From: DATBSK01 sp964501785
GTDB taxonomy: Bacteria > Actinomycetota > Acidimicrobiia > IMCC26256 > PALSA-555
DNA length: 64,000 nucleotides
NCBI GenBank assembly: GCA_964501785.1
Contig: CAZCUD010000005.1
Span: 1 to 64,000, forward strand
Reading direction: 5' to 3'
The notes under the pieces are model-generated. The model was not told where the DNA came from and did no database searches. It was given only the letters and a program-made list of their open reading frames with translations. Made by a program: the position numbers and the translations under genes. Shown one piece after another: positions 1 through 7,118 of this stretch. Every line of letters begins with the position of its first letter. The first letter of the stretch is position 1.

Positions 1-800
1 CGCTTGGGGTTGAAGAAGAGGTTCTCGAGCAGCTGGCGCGCCGAGTCGGGCGTGGGGGGCTCGCCCGGACGCAGCTTGCGGTAGATGTCGATGAACGCCT
101 CTTCGGCCGTCTCGGTGTTGTCCTTCGCCAGCGTGTTGGCGATCGAGTCGTAGGGGTTGCCGTCCTTGTCGAGGATGAGGCCGAGGAGCTCCTCCTCGCT
201 CTCACCGAACCCGAGCGCCTTGAGGAGGATGGTGACCGGCTGCTTGCGCTTCCGGTCGACGCGGACGTAGACGATGTCCTTCTTGTCGACCTCGAACTCG
301 AGCCAGGCGCCCCGACCCGGGATCATCTTGGCGTCGACGATGTCCTTCTCGGGCTGGGTCTTGTCGGGGTTGATGCCGAAGTAGACGCCCGGCGATCGCA
401 CGAGCTGGCTCACCACGATCCGCTCGGTGCCGTTGATGATGAACGTGCCCCGCGCCGTCATCATGGGGAAGTCGCCCATGAAGACGGTCTGCTCCTTGAT
501 CTCACCCGTCGCCGCGTTCATGAAGCGGGCGGTCACGAAGAGCGGCCGCGCGTACGTCATGTCCTTGGCCCGGCACTCGTCCTCGGAGTGCTTGGGCGGG
601 TCGAAGACGTGGTCGGCGAGCTCGAGCTTGAGCGCGCCGGTGAAGTCCTCGATCGGGGAGATGTCGGCGAGGACCTCGGCGATCCCCTCCTCGATGAAGT
701 GGTCGAACGACTGACGCTGGACGGCGATCAGGTCGGGCAGCTCCAGGACCTCGGGGAGGCCGGAGAACGAAAGGCGTTCGCGGGACGCGAGACGAGGCAC
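1..800 (-). CDS. rpoB: RNA polymerase beta subunit, N-terminal part (truncated by window edge)
   Basis: This is the first ~266 codons of the beta subunit of RNA polymerase, which forms one pincer of the catalytic core. The minus strand is open from a GTG at 800 to the window start. Diagnostic stretches are FDHFIEEGIAEVL near residue 34, the conserved DMTYARPLFV segment, and GTFIINGTERIVVSQLVRSPG, the classical beta-lobe signature. GTG is chosen because AGGAG lies six bases upstream and the protein starts directly into the conserved SRERLSFSGLPEVLELP region. The 3' end lies outside the window, where rpoC would be expected. Unusually, the gene is not contiguous with rplL; about 3.7 kb of unrelated genes separates them. 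Confidence 0.97.
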   Translation of the reverse strand, partial: MPRLASRERLSFSGLPEVLELPDLIAVQRQSFDHFIEEGIAEVLADISPIEDFTGALKLELADHVFDPPKHSEDECRAKDMTYARPLFVTARFMNAATGEIKEQTVFMGDFPMMTARGTFIINGTERIVVSQLVRSPGVYFGINPDKTQPEKDIVDAKMIPGRGAWLEFEVDKKDIVYVRVDRKRKQPVTILLKALGFGESEEELLGLILDKDGNPYDSIANTLAKDNTETAEEAFIDIYRKLRPGEPPTPDSARQLLENLFFNPK

Positions 801-886
801 TAGCGACTCCTGACGAGACGAAGGCGCGCGCGGACCGGGTTCAGGATGATTCGGGTGCGCAGGAGCGGAAAAGCACGGCTCTAGGG

Positions 887-915
887 ATGCTATACGCGAG
901 AAGGCCGTACCGCAA
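887..915 (-). promoter_or_regulatory. Candidate rpoB promoter
   Basis: On the minus strand a TTGCGG (-35, 910-915) and a TAGCAT (-10, 887-892) are separated by exactly 17 bases, a good match to an actinobacterial housekeeping promoter. Transcription would begin around 880 and give a leader of about 80 nt before the rpoB GTG. An overlapping TATAGC gives a poorer 15-base spacing. A dedicated promoter is expected because rpoB is detached from rplJL. Sequence inference only. Confidence 0.5.
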
Positions 916-1030
916 ACACGCGTCGACGACCAGACCCCCTCCGGGGTCTGTCGGACCGGGTGGAACCCTAGGGCGGCCTCCTCCCTCGGTCAAGCACTTC
1001 ACGGCCCGCCACAGCCCTTCACCGTCGTTG

Positions 1031-1188
1031 CGATGTCGGGTCCACCGACCCGCCCTCGTCGCCTCGCCTCGCTTCACCGGCCGAGCCCCTGCTCCCTCGC
1101 TCGCGAGCTCGCTCGGTCGGGTCTTCGACCCGGGTCTCGGCCTGGCGAGGCGAACTGGCTCCTCGGGGGGTCGGTGGACCCGACATCG
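1031..1188. repeat. Long palindromic element with 21-bp perfect inverted ends
   Basis: Positions 1031-1051 and 1168-1188 are exact inverted copies of 21 bases (outer end CGATGTCGGG). The interior continues to fold: CGCCTCGCC just inside the left arm pairs with GGCGAGGCG near 1144-1152, GGCCGAG pairs with CTCGGCC, and the centre holds CTCGCTCGCGAGCTCGCTCGG. The whole 158-bp unit can snap back into one long imperfect stem. No transposase and no clear target-site duplication are visible. It may be a MITE-like or other palindromic repeat. Confidence 0.6.
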
Positions 1189-1376
1189 CCGGCGTCATTC
1201 GCCCCCGCGGTCGGACCGGGCGTCGCATGCCCGCGGTCATCGGAAAGTCACTGAGCCACCGTCTCGGCGCCTTCCTTCTTTGCCGCCCTTTGGCCTGGCG
1301 GCTCCAGGTCTTGGGGGCGCGCGGACTTCTCTGGTTCGCGGGCTTACGGTCCTCGTAGCCGGCGCTGGGGGGTGCT

Positions 1377-2648
1377 GTGGGTGCGACGACTGAGGTTCGT
1401 CCGTCACCGGGAGCCGTTCGCGTTCGGGACCATCGGCGGGGGCTCGAGCGGGGGGTTCGGGTCGCGTTGGCGGTGGGGATCGCCGTGCAGGTGCTCCAGC
1501 GGTGGCTGCTCTCGGGCAACGCGCTGAGCGAGTACGGACGGTCCCTCTGGTACGTCGACTACTCGGGCGGGTTCGTGCGCCGTGGGCTCGCGGGCGAGGT
1601 GCTGCGGCAGGTGGTCGGGGGCACGCCGTCGTTGCGGACCGTCGACCTCGTCCAGAACGCGCTCGCCGGCGTCATGCTCGTCGCCGGGATCGTGCTCGTG
1701 GTGCTGCTGTGCCGGCGTCGAACCGTCGTCGCCTACGCCGCGGCCGCGCTGCTCGTCGTCGCTCCCTTCGCGTTCGACTCACTCGGCGGCCAACGGCGGC
1801 CCGACCTCGTCGGGTTCGTGCTCCTCGCCGCCATCGGGTGCTGGCTCGCCGTGGCGAGCGCTCCGCCCGTCCTGCTCGGTGCGTTGGCGGGTGCGCTGCT
1901 CGCCGCCACGACGCTCGTCAGCGAGGTGAGCCCCCTGATCGTGGGACCGTGGCTCGTGCTCCTCGTCGGGGCCGCGGCCCGAGCGGCTCGGGCCACCGAC
2001 CGCGTCGCGTGGGCCTCGATGCTGCTCACCGCGCTCCCCTCGGTGCTCGTCCTCGGCATCCTCGCCGCGGTCGGGCGTCCCACCCCGGCCGCGGTCGCCG
2101 CGCTCGAGGGTCGCGCGCCACCGGAGATCGCGGGGCACGGGTCGGTGTTCTCGTACCTGGCCGACACGTTCGGGGGGAGCGTGTCGCGGGTGATCGACGG
2201 GCCGTCCCGGATCGCGCTGTCGCTCGTCGTCGGCGCGCTGCTCACGCTGCTGCTGCTGTGGTGCGCTCGCTCGGCGCTGCCGTACGCCCGGTCGACCTTC
2301 GAGTGGGTCCTACAGACGAGGCTCACCCGACGTGCGTTCTGGGTCGGCACCGCCGGCGCCGCGACGCTGCTCTTCGCGCTGGGCCTCGACACCCTGCGCT
2401 GGGTCACGTCGGTCGGGTTCGCGGCGCTGCTCACGACCGCGGGGGTGGTGCTGCTGATCGGCCGGTCATCGGAGCGCCCACCGGGCAGCTCACGCTGGCA
2501 CCGGCCCATCCCCTCGTACCCGGTGGCGACGGTCCCCGCGCTGCTGACGGTGGTGGCGGGCGTCTACCTGCTCCTGCTGCCGCCGCTCCCCAACTGGGTG
2601 CGCGACGCCGGCGCGGCCGCCCGTCTCCTCCTCGACGTCCCCCGGTAG
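1377..2648 (+). CDS. Multi-span membrane protein, Wzy/EpsG-like (function unproven)
   Basis: A 423-residue polytopic protein with roughly ten hydrophobic segments from about residue 23 to 415. Near residues 44-62 it carries SEYGRSLWYVDYSGGFVRRG. A cytosolic FVRRGLxGE motif after the first span is seen in many bacterial Wzy/EpsG-like glycan polymerase-type membrane proteins, which is why I suggest that family; I cannot assign a substrate. The start is a GTG with a GGGGGG tract a few bases upstream. It is one of few plus-strand genes here and stands alone, divergent from rpoB and convergent with the beta-propeller gene, so its insertion here looks accidental rather than operonic. Confidence 0.6.
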   Translation: MGATTEVRPSPGAVRVRDHRRGLERGVRVALAVGIAVQVLQRWLLSGNALSEYGRSLWYVDYSGGFVRRGLAGEVLRQVVGGTPSLRTVDLVQNALAGVMLVAGIVLVVLLCRRRTVVAYAAAALLVVAPFAFDSLGGQRRPDLVGFVLLAAIGCWLAVASAPPVLLGALAGALLAATTLVSEVSPLIVGPWLVLLVGAAARAARATDRVAWASMLLTALPSVLVLGILAAVGRPTPAAVAALEGRAPPEIAGHGSVFSYLADTFGGSVSRVIDGPSRIALSLVVGALLTLLLLWCARSALPYARSTFEWVLQTRLTRRAFWVGTAGAATLLFALGLDTLRWVTSVGFAALLTTAGVVLLIGRSSERPPGSSRWHRPIPSYPVATVPALLTVVAGVYLLLLPPLPNWVRDAGAAARLLLDVPR

Positions 2649-2670
2649 GACGCGGGACCGTCCCTGCCCG

Positions 2671-2780
2671 TCAGCAAGTGACGCTCGTCGATCACAGTCA
2701 GCGCTGACCGTCACTCGCTGAAGTCACCGGGTCAGCAGGTGACGCTCGCCGACGACAGTCAACGTCGAGTGTCACTTGCT
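2671..2780. terminator. Two related hairpins between convergent genes
   Basis: Hairpin 1 pairs TCAGCAAGTGACG (2671-2683) with CGTCACTCGCTGA (2709-2721), one mismatch in 13. Hairpin 2 pairs AGCAGGTGACGCTCG (2734-2748) with CGAGTGTCACTTGCT (2766-2780), two mismatches in 15. Their left arms belong to a ~34-base imperfect direct repeat (2670-2703 and 2731-2764). They sit between two convergent genes, and hairpin 2 overlaps the stop codon (2772-2774) of the minus-strand gene. A bidirectional terminator is the simplest role. No T-tract is present. Confidence 0.55.
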
Positions 2781-3872
2781 CGCGGAAGGTACCCACGCGA
2801 GGTCGACGACCCCGTCCGCGAACTCGACGACCTCCTCACCAGCGGTCCAACGGAAGCCGGCGATGTCGTTGCCGCCGTCGCGGCCGGTTCCCGCTACGAG
2901 CACCACGTTTCGACCCGTCGGATCCGCGTCGAAGTTGTTCACGAACCGGCCGGGCAGAGCGAAGAGCCGCCGGCCCTTCCCGGTCGCCGGGTCGATCGTG
3001 ACGACGTCGGCATGGTCGTCGCCCTGCTGGAACTGGAGCACCGCGACCCGATCGCGCTTGCCGAGATATCCGAGCACGGTCCGGTAGGTGCCAGTGTCGG
3101 GTCGAAGACCCTTCATCGGCACATCCTGGCCGGTCCGCACATCGATGAAGCTCGCGCCACGCGCCGCCTCCGGACGGGCGGCCGACTCGTAGAGGAGCCT
3201 CCGTGAGTCGGCCGACCAGCCGAGGAGGCGTTGGCCGAGGGCGGGTCGGTCAGACACGAGCGCCCGTTCCGATCCGCTTCGCAGGTCGCGCATCACGATG
3301 TCGAAGGTCGCAGGTGTCGAGCAATTGTTCGGGTCGAGTCGAAGAATGGCCAGAGAGCGCCCGTTCGGGCTCGGGATCGCCTGGGTCCCCCCGGCGACGG
3401 GCTCGGGAGCGCCTCGCCCGTCAACGCGCGCACGCTGGATGGTTCCGCATGCCGCGCCGGTCGGGAACGCCTCGGTGAAGTAGACCCATCGTCCGTCCGG
3501 CGAGACTGCGGGCGCGTACACCGGGCCGGGTCCAGCGAGCTCGCGCACCTTCGCTCCGTCAGCGCTGCGGAAGAGCGAGAGCGCCCTGTCTCCTGGTTCG
3601 GTGCCGCTCCCGACCACGTAGACGGGCACGCGCTCCGAGCCAGCAACGTCGACGTGCGCCGGCTCGCGATTGCCCGTCGTCACGACCACGGTCACGAGTA
3701 CCGCCGCAGCGGCAGCAACGCCTGCAGCGATCATGCGACGAGCCCGCTGCTTGCGGTGCGGCATCGGGCCGAGCGCCGTACGCAGCTCTGCCCATGCCTC
3801 GTCCTCGTCGAGGACGGCGGCGGCGCGAGCTCGTTCCTCGAGGGCATCGCGGACGAGCGACTCGATGGTCAT
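2772..3872 (-). CDS. Membrane-anchored WD40/PD40-like beta-propeller, probable regulator of the adjacent ECF sigma factor
   Basis: A 366-residue protein with a short cytosolic N-terminus (MTIESLVRDALEERARAAA), one membrane span at about residues 45-65, and an extracytoplasmic domain with TolB-like propeller blades (VSPDGRWVYF, SPNGRSLAIL, SADSRRLLY, DPTGRNVVLV). The ATG at 3872 is chosen because it overlaps the sigma-factor stop codon as ATGA, indicating translational coupling. The layout of cytosolic stub, single span and external sensor, encoded directly after an ECF sigma gene, is that of an anti-sigma factor. However, there is no zinc-finger HxxxCxxC motif, so the anti-sigma role is inferred from position. 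Confidence 0.7.
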   Translation of the reverse strand: MTIESLVRDALEERARAAAVLDEDEAWAELRTALGPMPHRKQRARRMIAAGVAAAAAVLVTVVVTTGNREPAHVDVAGSERVPVYVVGSGTEPGDRALSLFRSADGAKVRELAGPGPVYAPAVSPDGRWVYFTEAFPTGAACGTIQRARVDGRGAPEPVAGGTQAIPSPNGRSLAILRLDPNNCSTPATFDIVMRDLRSGSERALVSDRPALGQRLLGWSADSRRLLYESAARPEAARGASFIDVRTGQDVPMKGLRPDTGTYRTVLGYLGKRDRVAVLQFQQGDDHADVVTIDPATGKGRRLFALPGRFVNNFDADPTGRNVVLVAGTGRDGGNDIAGFRWTAGEEVVEFADGVVDLAWVPSASK

Positions 3873-4414
3873 CGCTGATCCTCCAGACTCGACTCGATCG
3901 CAGCGAGCGCGCGATGGGTGTGCGACTTCACTGTCCCGACCGAGATGCCCAGCTCGGTAGCGGTCTCGGCCTCGGACAAGCCGACGAAGTAGCGGAGCAC
4001 GACGCACTCCCGCTGCCGTCCTCGCAATGCTCGGACGGCGTCGATGACCGCTCGACGGTCTTCGCCGAGCACGACCTGCTCGTCGGGACGCAGGCCTTCC
4101 ACGGGCTGCAACGGCGCGCGCTCGCGAACGACTCGACGGTGGCGCAGCTCGGAGCGAGCGAGATTGAGGACGGCCGAGCGCAGGTATGCCGGGCCCGCGG
4201 TGACGTCACGCAGGCCGGTCCACGACCGGTAGGCGCGTAGGAAGGCCTCTTGGACGACCTGCTCGGCGAGTCCGACGTCGTCGACAAGGAGGTACGCGAG
4301 TCGGACGAGCGCCCGCCACTCGCTGCGGAACAGCGCTTCGATCTCTACGAGTCGGGCATCGGACCCCGCACTCGGTGCCGGGCGGTCGTCGTCGACCACC
4401 ACCGCTCGCTTCAT
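3869..4414 (-). CDS. ECF RNA polymerase sigma factor, SigE-like family
   Basis: A 181-residue extracytoplasmic-function sigma factor. Region 2 is seen in FRSEWRALVRLAYLLVDD followed by AEQVVQEAFLRAYRSW (about residues 30-67). Region 4 is RQRECVVLRYFVGLSEAETA followed by the helix-turn-helix ELGISVGTVKSHTHRALAAI near the C-terminus. I use the ATG at 4414; a TTG three bases upstream is also open. Its stop overlaps the start of the beta-propeller gene (ATGA), so the two form a sigma/regulator pair. The pair lies between rplL and rpoB, separated from rplL by a strong terminator-like hairpin. Confidence 0.9.
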   Translation of the reverse strand: MKRAVVVDDDRPAPSAGSDARLVEIEALFRSEWRALVRLAYLLVDDVGLAEQVVQEAFLRAYRSWTGLRDVTAGPAYLRSAVLNLARSELRHRRVVRERAPLQPVEGLRPDEQVVLGEDRRAVIDAVRALRGRQRECVVLRYFVGLSEAETATELGISVGTVKSHTHRALAAIESSLEDQR

Positions 4415-4477
4415 CAACCAGACAGACGCCCGGGCACCAGTGAGGTTGTCGATCGATCGAGGAGGGGTCTTCGCCCG

Positions 4478-4520
4478 GTTGGAAGGCTGAGCGACAACAG
4501 CTGTCGCTCAGCCTTCCAAC
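4478..4520. terminator. Strong hairpin downstream of rplL
   Basis: GTTGGAAGGCTGAGCGACA (4478-4496) and its exact inverse (4502-4520) form a perfect 19-bp stem with a 5-base loop. It lies 18 bases past the rplL stop and before the sigma-factor gene. It would end the rplK-rplL transcript and so uncouple rpoB from it. It lacks a U-tract, which is common in high-GC actinobacteria. Confidence 0.75.
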
Positions 4521-4538
4521 GCGGGTTCGGTGTTGCCC

Positions 4539-4931
4539 CTACTTGAGCTCGACGGTGGCGCCGGCGCCCTCGAGCTGCTCCTTCGCCTTGTCGGCGTCTT
4601 CCTTGGAGACCTTCTCGAGGACGGGCTTCGGTGCGTTGTCGACGAGGTCCTTGGCCTCCTTCAGGCCGAGGCTCGTGAGCGCACGCACCTCCTTGATCAC
4701 CTGGATCTTGGCGTCGCCCGCGGCGGTCAGCACGACGTCGAACTCGTCCTGCTCCTCGCCACCGGCGGCCGCCTCGCCACCTCCGGCCGCAGCCGGTCCC
4801 GCCGCGACCGCGACGGGCGCGGCGGCGGTGACGTCGAACTCTTCCTCGAACGCCTTCAGGAACTCGTTGAGCTCGAGGACGGTCATGTTCTTGAACACGT
4901 CCAGCAGCTCTTCGGTGGTCATGGTTGCCAT
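4539..4931 (-). CDS. rplL: 50S ribosomal protein L7/L12
   Basis: The 130-residue stalk protein that recruits elongation factors to the ribosome as dimers bound to L10. The N-terminal dimerisation helix is TEELLDVFKNMTVLELNEFLKAF. An Ala/Gly/Glu-rich hinge follows (about residues 35-58), then the conserved C-terminal domain (FDVVLTAAGDAKIQVIKEVR ... LGLKEAKDLVDNAPKPV ... GATVELK). Length is normal. It starts two bases after the rplJ stop, so the two are co-translated. Confidence 0.98.
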   Translation of the reverse strand: MATMTTEELLDVFKNMTVLELNEFLKAFEEEFDVTAAAPVAVAAGPAAAGGGEAAAGGEEQDEFDVVLTAAGDAKIQVIKEVRALTSLGLKEAKDLVDNAPKPVLEKVSKEDADKAKEQLEGAGATVELK

Positions 4932-4933
4932 TG

Positions 4934-5656
4934 CTATTCCTCCGTTGCGTCGGTCTCGGCCGCGGCCTCGTCGGCAGCAGGCGCTTCGGTCTCCGCGGCG
5001 GGCGCTTCGTCCGCCGCCTCGGTCTGTGCTTCGGTCTCGGGCGACGCTTCGGTCGCTTCGGCGTCGCCACCCGATGCGGCCTCGGCCGCGGGCGCGTCGG
5101 CCGGCGCCTCGGCTGCGGGCTCGGCGAGCGCCTCGCCGCCGGCGACGCGCTGGTCGACGTAGGCCTGGAGGCCGTAGGCGAAGTTGCGGGTGAACGCCTG
5201 GAACAGGCCCGCGGCCTTGACCATCGGGGCCTGGAACCCGCCCGCGAGCTTGGCGAGGAGCACCTCTCGGGGCTCGACGTCGGCGAGCTGGGAGATGTCG
5301 GCCGGCGTGAGCACCTTCGGGCCGAGCATCCCGCCCTTGATGATCAGCGCGGGGTTGTCCTTGCCGAAGTCGCGCAGCGCCTTCGCCGCGACGACCGCGT
5401 CGCCCTTCACGAAGGCGAACGCGGTCGGGCCGCTCAGCATCGGGAGGAGGTCGTTCATCCCGGCGTCCTCGATCGCCCGCCGCGCCAGCGTGATCTTGAA
5501 GACCTTGTACTCGGTGCCGGCCGGGCGCAGCGATCCGCGCAGCTCGGCGAGCTCCGACACCGTGAGGCCGCGGTACTCGGTGAGCACCGCCGCGTCGGCG
5601 TCGCTCAGCTTGGTCTTGATCTCCTCGACCGCGGCGACCTTGTCGGGTCGTGCCAT
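4934..5656 (-). CDS. rplJ: 50S ribosomal protein L10 with long acidic tail
   Basis: L10 anchors the L7/L12 stalk to 23S rRNA and normally represses its own operon. The core (about residues 1-175) has MARPDKVAAVEEIKTKLSDA, VLTEYRGLTVSELAELR and EYKVFKITLARRAI. The ATG at 5656 is preceded by GGAG at six bases; a longer upstream reading frame would begin inside the regulatory leader. The protein is 240 residues against about 170-180 in most bacteria. The excess is a C-terminal tail of roughly 70 residues made almost only of Ala, Glu, Asp, Thr and Ser, after the L7/L12-binding helix. Confidence 0.97.
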   Translation of the reverse strand: MARPDKVAAVEEIKTKLSDADAAVLTEYRGLTVSELAELRGSLRPAGTEYKVFKITLARRAIEDAGMNDLLPMLSGPTAFAFVKGDAVVAAKALRDFGKDNPALIIKGGMLGPKVLTPADISQLADVEPREVLLAKLAGGFQAPMVKAAGLFQAFTRNFAYGLQAYVDQRVAGGEALAEPAAEAPADAPAAEAASGGDAEATEASPETEAQTEAADEAPAAETEAPAADEAAAETDATEE

Positions 5657-5842
5657 CTGTTGCTCCGAACCTCGTAGACGAGAACGACGGGGCGCCGCAG
5701 ACGAACGCGGAGACACCCCGTCGATGGAAGCTCGGAGGTCACCTCGTCCGGCGGGCCTTGCGGGCCCATTACCTCCTGCTGCGCCGAGGCGAGCGGGAGA
5801 CCGAAGGTCTGTGGCGACGAATTCAGTTGTGAGTGGTACAGG
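5657..5842 (-). promoter_or_regulatory. Probable L10 autoregulatory leader of rplJL
   Basis: The 186 bases between rplA and rplJ are longer than other gaps in this operon and highly structured. On the minus strand there is an AGACCTTCGGTCT hairpin, a CAGCAGGAGGTAATGGGCCCGCAAGGCCC segment resembling the L10-binding kink-turn region, and GACGGGG...CCCCGTC closing a stem about 45 bases before the rplJ start. Position and layout fit the ribosomal protein L10 leader class; a covariance-model search would decide. Confidence 0.55.
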
Positions 5843-6565
5843 TTACGCGGAGGCGAGCTCCTGCGGCGAGTCCTCGTGCGTCGCCGACGGGTCGACGCGC
5901 ACGCCGGGCCCCATCGTCGACGACACCGTCGCCGCCTTCACGTACTTGCCCTTGGCCGCGGCCGGCTTCGCGCGCAGGATCTCGTCGAGGACCGCGTGGT
6001 AGTTCTCGACGAGCTGCTCGGGGGTGAAGCTGGCCTTGCCGATCGGCACCGCCACGTTGCCGTAGCGGTCGGTGCGGTACTCGACCTTGCCGGCCTTGAA
6101 CTCCGAGACCGCCTTGCCGATGTCGTTGGTGACGGTGCCCGTCTTGGGGTTGGGCATCAGGCCGCGGGGCCCGAGCGTGCGACCGAGCTTCCCGACCTGA
6201 CCCATCAGGTCGGGCGTGGCGATCGCCACGTCGAAGTCGAGGAAGCCCCCCTCGACGCGCGCGATGAGGTCGTCGGCGCCCACGACGTCGGCGCCGGCCG
6301 CCTCGGCCTCCCGGGCCTGGTCGCCGGCGGCGAAGACCGCCACCCGGGCCGCCTTGCCGGTGCCGTGGGGCAGCGAGACCGTCCCCCGGATCATCTGGTC
6401 GGCCTTCCGGGGGTCGACGCCGAGGCGGAAGGTCGCCTCGGCGGTCTCGTCGAACTTCTTCGTCGCGAACGACTTCACCAGCTCCAGCGCCTCGGCGGGC
6501 GGGTAGAGCCGGTCGCGGTCGTACCGACCGGTCGCGTCCTTGTAGGCCTTGCCTGGCTTGCTCAT
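5843..6565 (-). CDS. rplA: 50S ribosomal protein L1
   Basis: A 240-residue L1 protein, part of the mobile stalk that moves deacylated tRNA out of the E site. Hallmarks are the N-terminal YPPAEALELVKSFATKKFDETAEATFRLGVDPRKADQM region, the RGTVSLPHGTGK motif, and GKLGRTLGPRGLMPNPKTGTVT in domain II. The start is the ATG at 6565; a GTG lies one codon upstream. It follows rplK after about 100 bases containing a perfect hairpin. Confidence 0.98.
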   Translation of the reverse strand: MSKPGKAYKDATGRYDRDRLYPPAEALELVKSFATKKFDETAEATFRLGVDPRKADQMIRGTVSLPHGTGKAARVAVFAAGDQAREAEAAGADVVGADDLIARVEGGFLDFDVAIATPDLMGQVGKLGRTLGPRGLMPNPKTGTVTNDIGKAVSEFKAGKVEYRTDRYGNVAVPIGKASFTPEQLVENYHAVLDEILRAKPAAAKGKYVKAATVSSTMGPGVRVDPSATHEDSPQELASA

Positions 6566-6615
6566 CACTCCCGCTCCTGGCCCTGCGGGCCGGGCCGCTC
6601 GGGCCCCGGCTCGCT

Positions 6616-6638
6616 GCGGCGCAGGTTACCTGCGCCGC
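6616..6638. repeat. Intra-operon hairpin between rplK and rplA
   Basis: GCGGCGCAGG (6616-6625) and CCTGCGCCGC (6629-6638) form a perfect 10-bp stem with a three-base loop. Because rplK and rplA are otherwise an operon, it may act in mRNA processing, attenuation or translational control rather than full termination. Similar three-base-loop hairpins occur in other spacers of this window. Confidence 0.5.
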
Positions 6639-6668
6639 GATCGCTCACCTCTGGTCGCTCCATCTTCA

Positions 6669-7097
6669 TCAGTCGACGACGTCGATGCCCATCGACCGGG
6701 CGGTGCCGGCGACCTGGAGCATCGCACCGTCGAGGTCGATCGCGTTGAGGTCGGGCATCTTCTGCTCGGCGATCTTGCGCACCTGATCACGGGTGACCGA
6801 GCCGACCTTCTCGGTGCGCGGGTTGCCCGACCCCTTCTCGAGCCCGGCGGCCTGGCGCAGGAGGAAGGGGGTGGGCGGCGTCTTGGTGACGAACGTGAAC
6901 GAGCGGTCCTCGTAGATCGCGATCTCGACCGGGATCACCAGGCCGCGCTGGTTCTCCGTCTCGGCGTTGTACGCCTTGCAGAAGTCCATGATGTTGATGC
7001 CGTGCGGGCCCAGCGCGGTGCCGACCGGGGGCGCAGGCGTGGCCTGGCCGGCCTGGATCTGGATCTTCACCGTCGCGGCGAGCTTCTTCTTCGCCAT
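6669..7097 (-). CDS. rplK: 50S ribosomal protein L11
   Basis: A 142-residue protein of the GTPase-associated centre of the large subunit. It has the proline-rich N-terminal switch (GQATPAPPVGTALGPHGINIMDFCKAYNA) and the rRNA-binding C-terminal domain (KTPPTPFLLRQAAGLEKGSG ... GTARSMGIDVVD). Length is typical. It lies 21 bases downstream of nusG. Confidence 0.98.
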   Translation of the reverse strand: MAKKKLAATVKIQIQAGQATPAPPVGTALGPHGINIMDFCKAYNAETENQRGLVIPVEIAIYEDRSFTFVTKTPPTPFLLRQAAGLEKGSGNPRTEKVGSVTRDQVRKIAEQKMPDLNAIDLDGAMLQVAGTARSMGIDVVD

Positions 7098-7118
7098 GGG
7101 GATTCGTGACCTCTCGTC

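Larger units (their letters stand above)
801..1376. other. Divergent intergenic region between rpoB and the membrane-protein gene
   Basis: This 576-base gap separates rpoB (leftward) from the membrane-protein gene at 1377 (rightward). It holds the candidate rpoB promoter, an 8-bp perfect hairpin with a four-base loop at 931-950 (CAGACCCC...GGGGTCTG), and the long palindromic element at 1031-1188. Open frames across it on both strands are Arg/Pro/Ser-rich, have no recognisable motif and disagree with each other, so I treat it as non-coding. Confidence 0.6.
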
